Origin: Lachnospiraceae bacterium UBA3732
GTDB lineage: Bacteria; Bacillota; Clostridia; Lachnospirales; Lachnospiraceae
Length of the DNA stretch: 13,104 bases
Assembly (NCBI GenBank): GCA_002372545.1
Contig: DFHD01000110.1
Span: 1 to 13,104 of the forward strand
Direction of reading: 5' to 3'
The translations under genes and the position numbers were made by a program. Below the pieces are notes generated by a model. It searched no databases. It was not told the DNA's origin and saw only the letters and a program-made list of their open reading frames with translations. How positions within the stretch are numbered: the stretch's first letter is position 1; every line of letters starts with the position of its first letter. Below are positions 6,218 to 12,975 of this stretch, piece after piece.

Positions 6218-7162
6218 ATGCAGATGCTTCTTCACATATTGGAGATCATAGTGGGTTTCCTTCTGCTTCTCAAGGGAGCGGATTTTTTTGTGGACGGAGC
6301 AGCAGCCCTGGCTGCCCGTTTTGGCATTCCGCAGATCGTGATCGGCCTTACGATCGTGGCCTTTGGAACCAGCGCCCCGGAGGCGGCGGTTTCCATCAAT
6401 GCAGGAATTCATCATAATGATGGCATTTCCATAGGCAACGTCGTGGGAAGCAATATCATGAATATCATGCTGATCCTGGGTATTACTGCGGTGATCTGCA
6501 TGATGAAGGTGAAGGAGAGTACGATCCGGATAGATATGCCGGTGCTGATCGTGGCTTCCTTCCTGATGGCGGGCTGGGGATATTTCGGAAAGACCATATC
6601 TAGGACGGCAGGCGTTATCTTTCTGGTGATTCTGGTAGCTTATCTCGTTTATCTCGGCTACTATTCCAGGAAAAACGGCGCTGACACGGACGTGGAGATT
6701 AAGGAGATCAAAAACTGGCTGCTCCCCGTCTTTATTCTCGGCGGACTGGCAGCCATTATTCTCGGCAGCCGTCTTACGGTGAACGGTGCAAGCTATGTGG
6801 CGAAGGCCTTCGGCCTTTCGGATAGACTGATCGGGCTTACGGTAGTGGCCTTTGGAACGTCCCTTCCGGAGCTTATGACTTCGGTTACGGCGGCAAGAAA
6901 GAAAAATGCGGATATTGCCATAGGAAACATTGTGGGCAGCAATATCTTCAATATCCTGTTCATCCTGGGTATTACCAGCATTATTATTCCGCTGCCCTTT
7001 ATTTCGGAAACAGCTGATTTTACCATAGACGCATGCGTATCCATTCTGGCTGCGCTGCTGCTCTGGACGGCGTCCTGGAATGGTAAGGTAGGACGGAGGC
7101 TGGGTATTATACTGCTCGGCTGCTACGCCGTGTACTTTGGCTATCTGGTGGTGAATATATGA
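6218..7162 (+). CDS. Calcium/sodium antiporter, CaCA superfamily (YrbG-like)
   Basis: This 314-residue polytopic membrane protein carries the two inverted alpha-repeats of the cation/Ca2+ exchanger superfamily. Repeat one has GLTIVAFGTSAPE (43-55) and GNVVGSNIMNIMLILGIT (73-90). Repeat two has GLTVVAFGTSLPE (206-218) and GNIVGSNIFNILFILGIT (236-253). The acidic residue in each GTSxPE motif helps bind Ca2+ and Na+ in characterised members, which typically exchange external Na+ for internal Ca2+. The whole sequence is hydrophobic, with about ten membrane segments and a polar loop at about 150-166 between the halves. Length is normal for bacterial members. GGAGG lies 8 bases before the ATG and a good promoter lies further upstream, so this is the first gene of the + strand run. 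The next gene overlaps its stop by 4 bases (ATGA), implying translational coupling. The family is secure; the transported ion is inferred from the family. Confidence 0.94.
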   Translation: MQMLLHILEIIVGFLLLLKGADFFVDGAAALAARFGIPQIVIGLTIVAFGTSAPEAAVSINAGIHHNDGISIGNVVGSNIMNIMLILGITAVICMMKVKESTIRIDMPVLIVASFLMAGWGYFGKTISRTAGVIFLVILVAYLVYLGYYSRKNGADTDVEIKEIKNWLLPVFILGGLAAIILGSRLTVNGASYVAKAFGLSDRLIGLTVVAFGTSLPELMTSVTAARKKNADIAIGNIVGSNIFNILFILGITSIIIPLPFISETADFTIDACVSILAALLLWTASWNGKVGRRLGIILLGCYAVYFGYLVVNI

Positions 7163-7560
7163 AAAATGCGGCGGCGCTTTTGTTTATCGCAGTCTTTATC
7201 GTAGAGCTTTATTTCGCTTCGGCGGGGTCCTCACACCGGAGAAAGAAGCTGATCAGGGGATGGAACCCGGTTAAGGGAAGGATTGTCGGGATCGAGAAAA
7301 AATTCGACCAGCTTCTGCGAAAGAATGTGATGGAGCTGACCATTGAGGCGGCAGAAGGAAGAATGATCTATGCAAAGGACAGCGCGCTCTTCTGTATCTA
7401 CGAAGAGGGTGAGGAAGTAGATCTGATGGAAAAGGACGGCGTGCACAGGTTCCGGGGGAACGAAAGAGTGGACCGGAAGGGTAGGAAGGAAATCCTGCTG
7501 GGCACCATTCCTATGCTGGTGATCGTAGCGGTCAGTGCATTGGGAGCGCTGCTTTTCTGA
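7159..7560 (+). CDS. Small two-helix membrane protein, possibly DUF3592-like
   Basis: This 133-residue protein has a hydrophobic helix at about residues 4-22 and another at 111-133, with a soluble domain of mixed charge between them. The motif GWNPVKGRIVGIEKKF (34-49), followed by predicted beta-strands, is reminiscent of DUF3592-type membrane proteins, but this is only a resemblance. Both termini probably lie on the same side of the membrane. Its ATG overlaps the antiporter stop codon (ATGA at 7159-7162), so it is almost certainly translated with the antiporter and may act with it. The function is unknown. Confidence 0.8.
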   Translation: MKNAAALLFIAVFIVELYFASAGSSHRRKKLIRGWNPVKGRIVGIEKKFDQLLRKNVMELTIEAAEGRMIYAKDSALFCIYEEGEEVDLMEKDGVHRFRGNERVDRKGRKEILLGTIPMLVIVAVSALGALLF

Positions 7561-7639
7561 GGAAAAGGTCCGGTTGGTACATCAAAACCATTCGGGACGT
7601 CCATGCAAAACACAGGCACTATGCGTATAGGAGAGAACC

Positions 7640-7957
7640 ATGGAAAAAAATAAGGTAACAAAAGCAAAGGGAACGAAGGGCGCCGCGCATGCAAAGGCTG
7701 CGAAAAAGGCAGAGGCTGCTGTGAAGGATAAGGCGGATAAGAAAGCCAAAAAGGAAGAAAAAAAAGGGAAAAAGCAGTTTAAAAAGGGATATGAAAAGGG
7801 ACTGAAGAACGGCGGAGCGGAAAAGATGCTTTCGCGTACGGCAGTTGTCCTTGCCCTTGCCGGAGCCGCCCTGGATATCGCAAATGATATGAGGAACAAG
7901 AAGGAGGCCGAGGCAGCAAAAAAGGCCGGAGAAAAGGCTGAAGAGGTACAGATTTAA
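7640..7957 (+). CDS. Lysine/alanine-rich small protein with one hydrophobic segment, unknown
   Basis: This 105-residue protein has 28 lysines. The first 60 residues are almost entirely Lys, Ala, Glu and Gly, with AKKAEAA-like runs that resemble the tails of histone H1-like or HU-like DNA-binding proteins. Residues about 67-82 (TAVVLALAGAALDIAN) form one hydrophobic stretch, and a charged Lys/Glu/Ala tail follows. The hydrophobic segment fits a membrane-attached or amphipathic helix better than a plain nucleoid protein. AGGAGAG sits just upstream of the ATG. It lies between the small membrane protein gene (79-base gap) and ptb (78-base gap), on the same strand. I do not recognise a family. Coding is supported by the ribosome binding site, a continuous frame and placement in the gene run, but short Lys-rich frames can arise by chance in A-rich DNA. 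Confidence 0.7.
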   Translation: MEKNKVTKAKGTKGAAHAKAAKKAEAAVKDKADKKAKKEEKKGKKQFKKGYEKGLKNGGAEKMLSRTAVVLALAGAALDIANDMRNKKEAEAAKKAGEKAEEVQI

Positions 7958-7970
7958 TACAAGAGAGCGC

Positions 7971-7995
7971 GGAGAACCGGCCTGGCCGGAACTCC
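7971..7995. repeat. 25-base interrupted palindrome upstream of ptb
   Basis: GGAG-AA-CCGGCC-T-GGCCGG-AA-CTCC is symmetrical except for the AA/AA pair. As RNA it can fold with two GC-rich 4-base stems around an internal AA/AA loop. No T run follows, so it is not a standard terminator. It could be an operator or a 5' leader hairpin for ptb. Confidence 0.5.
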
Positions 7996-8035
7996 TGAAA
8001 ATTCATCAAAAAAAGAAACGAGGAGAAAAAAAGAC

Positions 8036-8959
8036 ATGAGCAAGAATTTTGCAGACCTGCTTGAGAAGCTTTCTCAGGTGGAAAAGAAAAAGGTATCTGT
8101 TGCGGTAGCGCAGGATGACGAGGTGCTTATGGCAGTGAAGGCTGCCAAGGAGCGTGGAATCGCAGATTCCATCCTGGTGGGCGATGCGGATAAGATCGCA
8201 GAGATTGCAGCCGGTCTTGGCATGAACCTGGCAGATTATGAAGTGATCGATGTGAAGGATCCCATCGAGGCATCTCTGAAGGCAGTCAGCCTGGTGCATG
8301 ACGGCAAGGCAGATATGTACATGAAGGGCCTCATCGATACCAAGGACTTCCTGAAGAGTGTGCTGAACAAGGAAGTCGGCCTTCGTACAGGCAAGCCCCT
8401 TTCTCATGTCTGTGTATATGAAATGGAAGGCGTAGACAGGCTGCTTTTCCTGACAGACGTTGCCTTTGTTCCCTATCCTTCGCTTGAGGATAAGGCAAAT
8501 ATCATCCGCAATACAGTAGAAATCTGTGAGGCATGCGGCGTGGCTAACCCGAAGGTGGCTCCGCTTGCTGCTGTTGAGGTAGTGAATCCCAAGATGCCCG
8601 CAACGGTTGATGCGGCAGAGCTGACCGCAATGAACGAGAGGGGCGAGATCGAAGGCTGTATCGTAGACGGTCCGCTTTCCTTCGACCTGGCTACTGTTCC
8701 CGAGGCGGCAAAGCATAAGGGGGCTACAGGAAGAAAGATCGTTGGCGATGCTGACATACTGCTGTTCCCGGATATCCACGCCGGAAACATCCTTTACAAG
8801 GCGCTGGTACATTTTGCAAAGGTAAAGAACGGCAACCTGATCACAGGTACAGCTGCACCCGTAATCCTGACATCCAGGTCTGACAGCTTTGAGGTTAAGG
8901 TTAACTCTCTGGCTCTCGGCGCACTGGTTGCGGATTCCCTGAAGAAGAACAACAAATAA
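8036..8959 (+). CDS. ptb: Phosphate butyryltransferase
   Basis: This enzyme converts butyryl-CoA and phosphate to butyryl phosphate and CoA in the cytoplasm, the step before butyrate kinase in butyrate fermentation. The 307-residue length fits the family (about 300). Characteristic stretches are MKGLIDTKDFL (96-106), NKEVGLRTG (111-119), VNPKMPATVDAAEL (183-196), GCIVDGPLSFD (207-217), GDADILLFPDIHAGNILYK (237-255) and TSRSDS (279-284). These belong to the phosphate acetyl/butyryltransferase family and are of the butyryl type rather than long Pta. AGGAG (8021-8025) lies 10 bases before the ATG. Buk follows after 62 bases on the same strand, the classical clostridial order. Related enzymes act on branched-chain acyl-CoAs, so isobutyryl- or isovaleryl-CoA cannot be excluded as substrate. 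The reverse-strand frame here is a shadow. Confidence 0.95.
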   Translation: MSKNFADLLEKLSQVEKKKVSVAVAQDDEVLMAVKAAKERGIADSILVGDADKIAEIAAGLGMNLADYEVIDVKDPIEASLKAVSLVHDGKADMYMKGLIDTKDFLKSVLNKEVGLRTGKPLSHVCVYEMEGVDRLLFLTDVAFVPYPSLEDKANIIRNTVEICEACGVANPKVAPLAAVEVVNPKMPATVDAAELTAMNERGEIEGCIVDGPLSFDLATVPEAAKHKGATGRKIVGDADILLFPDIHAGNILYKALVHFAKVKNGNLITGTAAPVILTSRSDSFEVKVNSLALGALVADSLKKNNK

Positions 8960-9021
8960 TAAGAAAAGCATAAAGAAATAAAGGGAAAAGAAGGAAAAGT
9001 AGGAAAAGAAGGAGAAAGACT
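8960..9021 (+). promoter_or_regulatory. Purine-rich ptb-buk spacer with repeated GGAAAAG units
   Basis: The spacer is almost entirely A and G. It holds tandem GGGAAAAGAA, GGAAAAGTA and GGAAAAGAA, then GGAGAAAGA, so three ribosome-binding-site-like elements precede the effective AAGGAG that serves the buk ATG at 9022. This could act as a ribosome standby site or RNA-stability element; function is inferred only from composition. Confidence 0.4.
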
Positions 9022-10086
9022 ATGGCAGTAAAATCACTGATCATCAACCCGGGCTCCACTTCCACCAAGCTGGGTGTATTCGAGGATACAACCCTTCTGT
9101 TTGAGGAGACCCTGCGTCATACAACAGAGGAGATCGCACAGTTTGATAAGATTGTGGATCAGAAGGACTTCCGGAAGGAAATGATCCTGAACTTCCTGAA
9201 GGAAAAGAATGAGGATATCAAGAGCTTTGATGTGATCGTCGGACGCGGCGGCCTTTTAAAGCCTATCCCGAGCGGAACGTATGCGGTGTCCGATGCGCTT
9301 CTGGAGGACCTGAAGAACGCTGTCGGCGGTGAGCATGCTTCCAATCTGGGCGGTATCCTGGCCAGAGAGATCGGCGATGAGATCGGCGTTCCCTCTTATA
9401 TCGTGGATCCCGTAGTTGTGGATGAGCTGCAGGATGTGGCAAGGCTTTCCGGCGTTCCGGAGCTTCCCCGTGTCAGCATTTTCCATGCGCTGAACCAGAA
9501 GGCAGTTGCCAAGCGTTATGCAAAGGAGAAGGGCGTTCCCTATGAGAGCCTGAATCTGATCGTTGTACATATGGGTGGCGGCGTATCCGTCGGTGCGCAT
9601 GAAAACGGCAAGGTCATTGATGTGTTCAATGCACTTTCCGGTGACGGTGCATTCTCTCCGGAGCGTGCAGGTGCAGTGCCCCCGGGAGCACTGGCTGATC
9701 TCTGCTTCTCCGGTAAGTATACCCATAAGGAAGTAAAGAAGATGCTCATCGGCAACGGCGGCTTCAACGCTTATCTGCATACCAATGATGCAAGAGAAGT
9801 GAAGAAGATGGCGGATCAGGATGAATACGCAAAGCTTGTTCTGGATGCATTTGTTTATCAGGTTTGCAAGGATATCGGCGCTCAGGCGGCTGTCCTTCGC
9901 GGTAAGGTAGACCAGATCATCCTGACCGGCGGTATTGCATATGGTAAGCATGTAACAGATGCAATCGAGGAAAGAGTGGGCTTCATCGCAGGCGTTACGG
10001 TTTATCCGGGCGAGGATGAGCTTCTGGCTCTGGCCGAGGGCGCTCTCCGGGTAGTAAACGGTGAGGAAGCGGCAGCGGTTTATTAA
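9022..10086 (+). CDS. buk: Butyrate kinase
   Basis: Butyrate kinase transfers phosphate from butyryl phosphate to ADP, making butyrate and ATP, the energy-yielding last step of this butyrate route. The 354-residue length is normal. ASKHA-superfamily phosphate, adenosine and connecting motifs are visible: NPGSTSTK (9-16), GRGG (74-77), HALNQKAVA (155-163), VHMGGGVSVG (182-191), GDGAFSPERAGAVP (207-220), LTGGIAYG (301-308) and GEDELLALAEGALRV (330-344). These distinguish it from the longer acetate kinases. It is cytoplasmic and lies directly after ptb on the same strand, so the pair should be co-expressed. The start has AAGGAG upstream. Branched-chain acid kinase activity is possible, as with ptb. 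Both genes look intact. Confidence 0.96.
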   Translation: MAVKSLIINPGSTSTKLGVFEDTTLLFEETLRHTTEEIAQFDKIVDQKDFRKEMILNFLKEKNEDIKSFDVIVGRGGLLKPIPSGTYAVSDALLEDLKNAVGGEHASNLGGILAREIGDEIGVPSYIVDPVVVDELQDVARLSGVPELPRVSIFHALNQKAVAKRYAKEKGVPYESLNLIVVHMGGGVSVGAHENGKVIDVFNALSGDGAFSPERAGAVPPGALADLCFSGKYTHKEVKKMLIGNGGFNAYLHTNDAREVKKMADQDEYAKLVLDAFVYQVCKDIGAQAAVLRGKVDQIILTGGIAYGKHVTDAIEERVGFIAGVTVYPGEDELLALAEGALRVVNGEEAAAVY

Positions 10087-10171
10087 GATTCCTGCTGAAC
10101 AGATTATATGCGCTCAAACAGCCGGACATTCGCACCGGCAGATAATAATTGAAGGTTGAAATGGATGAACT

Positions 10172-10201
10172 ATATGCGGGCAGAGACCACTGTCCGTATA
10201 T
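10172..10201 (+). promoter_or_regulatory. 12-base-pair hairpin upstream of the repeat protein gene
   Basis: ATATGCGGGCAG (10172-10183) pairs with CTGTCCGTATAT (10190-10201), with two G-U pairs and a 6-base loop AGACCA. It ends about 11 bases before the ribosome binding site (AAAGGTG) of the gene at 10224. No T run follows, so it is more likely an RNA-processing, stabilising or translational element than a terminator. The surrounding buk-to-10224 gap (137 bases) has only a weak promoter-like TTGAAG/TATATG pair and a 5-base hairpin at 10121-10139. Confidence 0.45.
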
Positions 10202-10223
10202 GTGATATGCAGAAAGGTGAATT

Positions 10224-12113
10224 ATGGATTGGAATAATCAGGAAAACAGCGTAGATCCCCTTCGGATGGAAAATTCAGAGCCTTCATATACCGGGCCACA
10301 GAGCTATGGACAGCAGCCTGCGCAGAATTACGGCCAGCAGGGCCAGTTCAGCCAGGGCGGTCAGAACGGCCAGCAGAGCTACGGCCAGCAGCCTGCGCAG
10401 AACTACGGCCAGCAGGGTCAGTTCAGTCAGGGCGGTCAGAACGGCCAGCAGAGCTACGGCCAGCAGCCTGCGCAGAACTATGGCCAGCAGCCTGCGCAGA
10501 ATTACGGCCAGCAGGGTCAGTTCAGCCAGGGCGGTCAGAACGGCCAGCAGAGCTACGGCCAGCAGAACTACGGCCAGCCAAGCTACGGCCAGCCCGGCCA
10601 GGGCTTCGTACCGAAGAATTATACGGCTCCGGAGCCGCCGAAACCTAAGAAGAAAATGTCGAAAAAGGCAAAGATCTTTATGTTTTCCGGCATAGGGCTT
10701 GTTGTTGCGGCAGTGGCTGTATTCTGCATCCTCAGGTTTTTCGTTTTTACACCGAAAAAGGTAGTAAAAAAGGCGCTGGAAAAGACTTTTACGTTAGATA
10801 ATATGTCCAATCTTACACCGCTGGGGTCGGTGGTGGATATTGAGAGCCTGAACAAGGCTATGGCAGAAAACGGAAGCACCATTAATCTTTATGGTGAGGC
10901 TGTTTTACTGGATGGCGAGAGTGAGAGAGAGGGCTGCGGAGTCGGTTTGACACTTGTTACGGATCCGGGGAGCAAAACCCTTTCGGCGGACGGATATCTG
11001 GCTGACCATGGAAATCCGGTGTTGAATCTGCAGTATATTTACAATCAGGACGAAAGCGCAATTACGGTACCCGGCCATTTGAATGGGTATTTTGTCTTTA
11101 ACAACAAAAATATCATGAGCCAGATTGCCAATATGCCCAGCCTGAAGGATAATCTACAGATTCCCCAGTTGGTGCAGTCCGGTTTTGACTTTGATCTGGA
11201 CTTTTTCCAGGACGGAAGCATGATCGCCGGAAAGCTGAATGAGGCATTTGATGAAATCTGGAAGGATATCAAAGTATCCTCAAACGGAACCGAAAAGCTG
11301 ACATTGGGCAGCAAGACCAGAAAATGCGACAAGTTTGATGTGGTCATCACGAAGAAGGCTCTGGAAAATCTGGTGGATAAGCTGGTCGGCACACTTAGTG
11401 ATATAGCATCGAGCAGCGGCTATAGCGGCAGTGATATCAAAGACCGGATGGAACAGTCCATGAGTCTGATCAAGAGCCAGCTGCAGGATATTCATCTGGA
11501 TGTTTATCTGTACGATGGTGAGGTGGTCTCCATTCAGGCCAAGGGAAGTATCTCAGTCCTTAGTTACAATATTGATTTCCGTTTTACAGGTGATGACAAT
11601 ATTTACTCCGGCTTCAGTCTGGATATGAGTCTTTCCGGTATGGGTCAGACTCTGCTCAGCGCCAAGGCCAGCATGAACACCAGCGAGGGTGCGACCGGAA
11701 AGGCAACGACCTTCCGGTTTAACGCGGAATCTCAGGGTGAAAGCGCTTCGATGGAAGCATCGATCACGTATAACAATTCCGATCAATCGATTTCGATCAG
11801 CGGAGGGTTTTCGGTTAACGGAGAGCAGATGATGGCTTTATCCGGAAAAGGAAACATGACTCGCCTGGAGCCGGGCAAGGCATTTACGGCTGAGTTTTCC
11901 GAGCTTTCGATCATCTCTGATTATGATACCTTTACCATAAAGGGAAGTGTTTCTGTTGATACGACCGTTCACCAGACATTGACAAGAGATGCAGGCCTTC
12001 CGACAGCAAATTTGTTTGAATTAACGAATGAATCGGCGGAGCAGTTCCTGAAAGCCAACTGGAAGGCACCCCAAAAGGAAGAGCTTGGCGTATGGGGATT
12101 CCTGGTGAAGTAA
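10224..12113 (+). CDS. Membrane-anchored protein with cytoplasmic Gln/Gly/Tyr repeat domain, unknown function
   Basis: This 629-residue protein has three parts. Residues about 20-130 are a low-complexity region of Gln, Gly, Tyr, Asn and Ser, made of three copies of a 25-residue unit (SYGQQPAQNYGQQ... ending QNGQQ; the third copy has an extra PAQNYGQQ) and a degenerate fourth. Residues 135-150 are Pro/Lys-rich. One hydrophobic helix follows at 151-176, with lysines on its N-terminal side. The positive-inside rule therefore puts the repeats in the cytoplasm and the remaining 450 residues outside. The outer domain is rich in predicted beta-strands with short polar repeats (SISISGGFSVNG, KGSISVLSYNIDF) and has no cysteine cluster or catalytic motif that I recognise. 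The start has AAAGGTG upstream. It follows buk by 137 bases and precedes another anchored protein by 28 bases. Function is unknown; a surface or stress-sensing role would be speculation. Confidence 0.88.
   Translation: MDWNNQENSVDPLRMENSEPSYTGPQSYGQQPAQNYGQQGQFSQGGQNGQQSYGQQPAQNYGQQGQFSQGGQNGQQSYGQQPAQNYGQQPAQNYGQQGQFSQGGQNGQQSYGQQNYGQPSYGQPGQGFVPKNYTAPEPPKPKKKMSKKAKIFMFSGIGLVVAAVAVFCILRFFVFTPKKVVKKALEKTFTLDNMSNLTPLGSVVDIESLNKAMAENGSTINLYGEAVLLDGESEREGCGVGLTLVTDPGSKTLSADGYLADHGNPVLNLQYIYNQDESAITVPGHLNGYFVFNNKNIMSQIANMPSLKDNLQIPQLVQSGFDFDLDFFQDGSMIAGKLNEAFDEIWKDIKVSSNGTEKLTLGSKTRKCDKFDVVITKKALENLVDKLVGTLSDIASSSGYSGSDIKDRMEQSMSLIKSQLQDIHLDVYLYDGEVVSIQAKGSISVLSYNIDFRFTGDDNIYSGFSLDMSLSGMGQTLLSAKASMNTSEGATGKATTFRFNAESQGESASMEASITYNNSDQSISISGGFSVNGEQMMALSGKGNMTRLEPGKAFTAEFSELSIISDYDTFTIKGSVSVDTTVHQTLTRDAGLPTANLFELTNESAEQFLKANWKAPQKEELGVWGFLVK
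10302..10601 (+). repeat. 75-base in-frame tandem repeats encoding SYGQQ/NYGQQ units
   Basis: Units start at 10302 (75 bases), 10377 (75 bases) and 10452 (99 bases, holding an internal 24-base duplication), with a degenerate remnant to 10601. They are nearly identical, mainly with synonymous C/T changes such as GGCCAG versus GGTCAG. Glutamine is always CAG here. The identity suggests recent expansion by slippage or recombination. Confidence 0.93.
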
Positions 12114-12141
12114 AAGAATAATAAATAGGGGAGCAAAAGGT

Positions 12142-12717
12142 ATGGGGAAAAAGAAAAAAAACGATTCCGGGGAGGAAAAGAAAGTAAGATCAAAGAAGAG
12201 GCTGATGGTGCTCATCATTCTTCTAGCCATACTGGTTCCGGCTATAACTACGCAGCTGTTCTGGTTTTTCGGGCCGGGCTGCGTCACCAAAAAGAACGCC
12301 ATTGTAAAGTATTACCAGGCTGTGGAAAATGAGGATGTCAGTCAGGTAAAAAAGGTCTCCTATCCCCGGAAGTGGCAGCGGAATTATGAGCCCAATGGCC
12401 AGAAGATCGACCTGGACAGCGTGATCGAAGCAAGCTTTATGTACCAGTCCGGGGCATCCTACAGCGATGTGAAGATCGTTTCCGAGCAAAAGCTCCCCTC
12501 GGATTCGGTGAACGATTTCCGCAGAGGAATCAAGGATGTTTACGGTGTTGATCTTTCGATTTCGGAGGTATGTAAGGTTACCTTCCGGATGACAGTAACC
12601 CTCAGCAGCGGACAGTCCCAGGATTCGGGCGATATCATACGCTATCTGTACCGTGTGGGTGGAAAGTGGTTCTATCTCTCGGATTCCCTTCTGCAGGTAC
12701 ATCTGGACCTCGACTGA
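12142..12717 (+). CDS. Single-helix anchored extracytoplasmic protein, unknown function
   Basis: This 191-residue protein starts with a very basic stretch (residues 2-20), followed by a hydrophobic helix at about 21-44. That topology fits an uncleaved N-terminal anchor with the rest outside the cell. The outer domain (about 50-191) begins NAIVKYYQAVENEDVSQV and ends with a GGKWFYLSDSLLQV-like strand. This pattern resembles NTF2-like or DUF4878-type domains (a helix with YY.A, then beta strands, ending in W.y), but that is only a resemblance. GGGGAG lies 8 bases before the ATG. It follows the repeat protein by 28 bases and has the same membrane topology, so the two are probably co-expressed and may act together. 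A strong terminator lies 46 bases downstream. Confidence 0.85.
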   Translation: MGKKKKNDSGEEKKVRSKKRLMVLIILLAILVPAITTQLFWFFGPGCVTKKNAIVKYYQAVENEDVSQVKKVSYPRKWQRNYEPNGQKIDLDSVIEASFMYQSGASYSDVKIVSEQKLPSDSVNDFRRGIKDVYGVDLSISEVCKVTFRMTVTLSSGQSQDSGDIIRYLYRVGGKWFYLSDSLLQVHLDLD

Positions 12718-12760
12718 TCCGGCGGGAATCTGACCGGGAAAAACGATCATGTGAAGACAA

Positions 12761-12812
12761 AAGACCCCTCATGTCTATGGCGGTGTAACGCTGTGACGTG
12801 AGGGGTTTTTAT
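12761..12812. terminator. Strong intrinsic terminator, possibly bidirectional
   Basis: ACCCCTCATGTC (12764-12775) pairs with GACGTGAGGGGT (12795-12806) in a 12-base stem with one G-U pair. The loop is 19 bases and is followed by TTTTT (12806-12810). An A-rich stretch before the left arm gives a T-rich tract on the other strand too. It ends the transcript of the two anchored proteins. Confidence 0.88.
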
Positions 12813-12866
12813 GAGCTCACAAATCGCATTACATGCACGACTTCCGATCGGTATTGCAGAAAAAGC

Positions 12867-12896
12867 TGGACGAACAAGCGGATGAGGGGTTATACT
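12867..12896 (+). promoter_or_regulatory. Possible promoter of the copper-type ATPase gene
   Basis: TGGACG (12867-12872) and TATACT (12891-12896) are 18 bases apart. The -35 match is moderate. Between here and the ATG at 12976 lies GGCC-GAAC-GGCC, a short hairpin or inverted repeat. I see no convincing CopY or CueR box. The rest of the 258-base gap (12718-12975) holds the terminator and small palindromes (CCGATCGG at 12844-12851). Confidence 0.4.
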
Positions 12897-12975
12897 TATA
12901 TAACAGAAGTTAACCTGTGTATTTGAGGCCGAACGGCCGGAAAGATAGGGACGGCTGGCAAAGAAGGACTGACGA

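Noticed and set aside
8006..8971. Long - strand open frame (321 codons) opposite ptb
   Set aside because: It mirrors the ptb frame almost exactly. Its cysteine/histidine-rich translation has no family-like motifs, while ptb on the + strand has all its signatures.
9256..9951. Long - strand open frame opposite buk
   Set aside because: It is a shadow of the secure buk frame; there is no recognisable domain or ribosome binding site.
10121..10139. GCCGG...CCGGC hairpin after buk as the ptb-buk terminator
   Set aside because: The stem is only 5 bases with a 9-base loop and is followed by AGATAATAATT rather than a T run.
10302..10601. Direct repeats considered as a CRISPR array
   Set aside because: Units are contiguous with no unique spacers, are in frame with a long protein, and vary mainly at synonymous positions.
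10306..10695. Alternate + strand frame giving Arg/Ala/Ser repeats across the 75-base units
   Set aside because: It only reflects the in-frame repeats read in another frame. The 629-residue frame has the ribosome binding site, membrane helix and long continuation.
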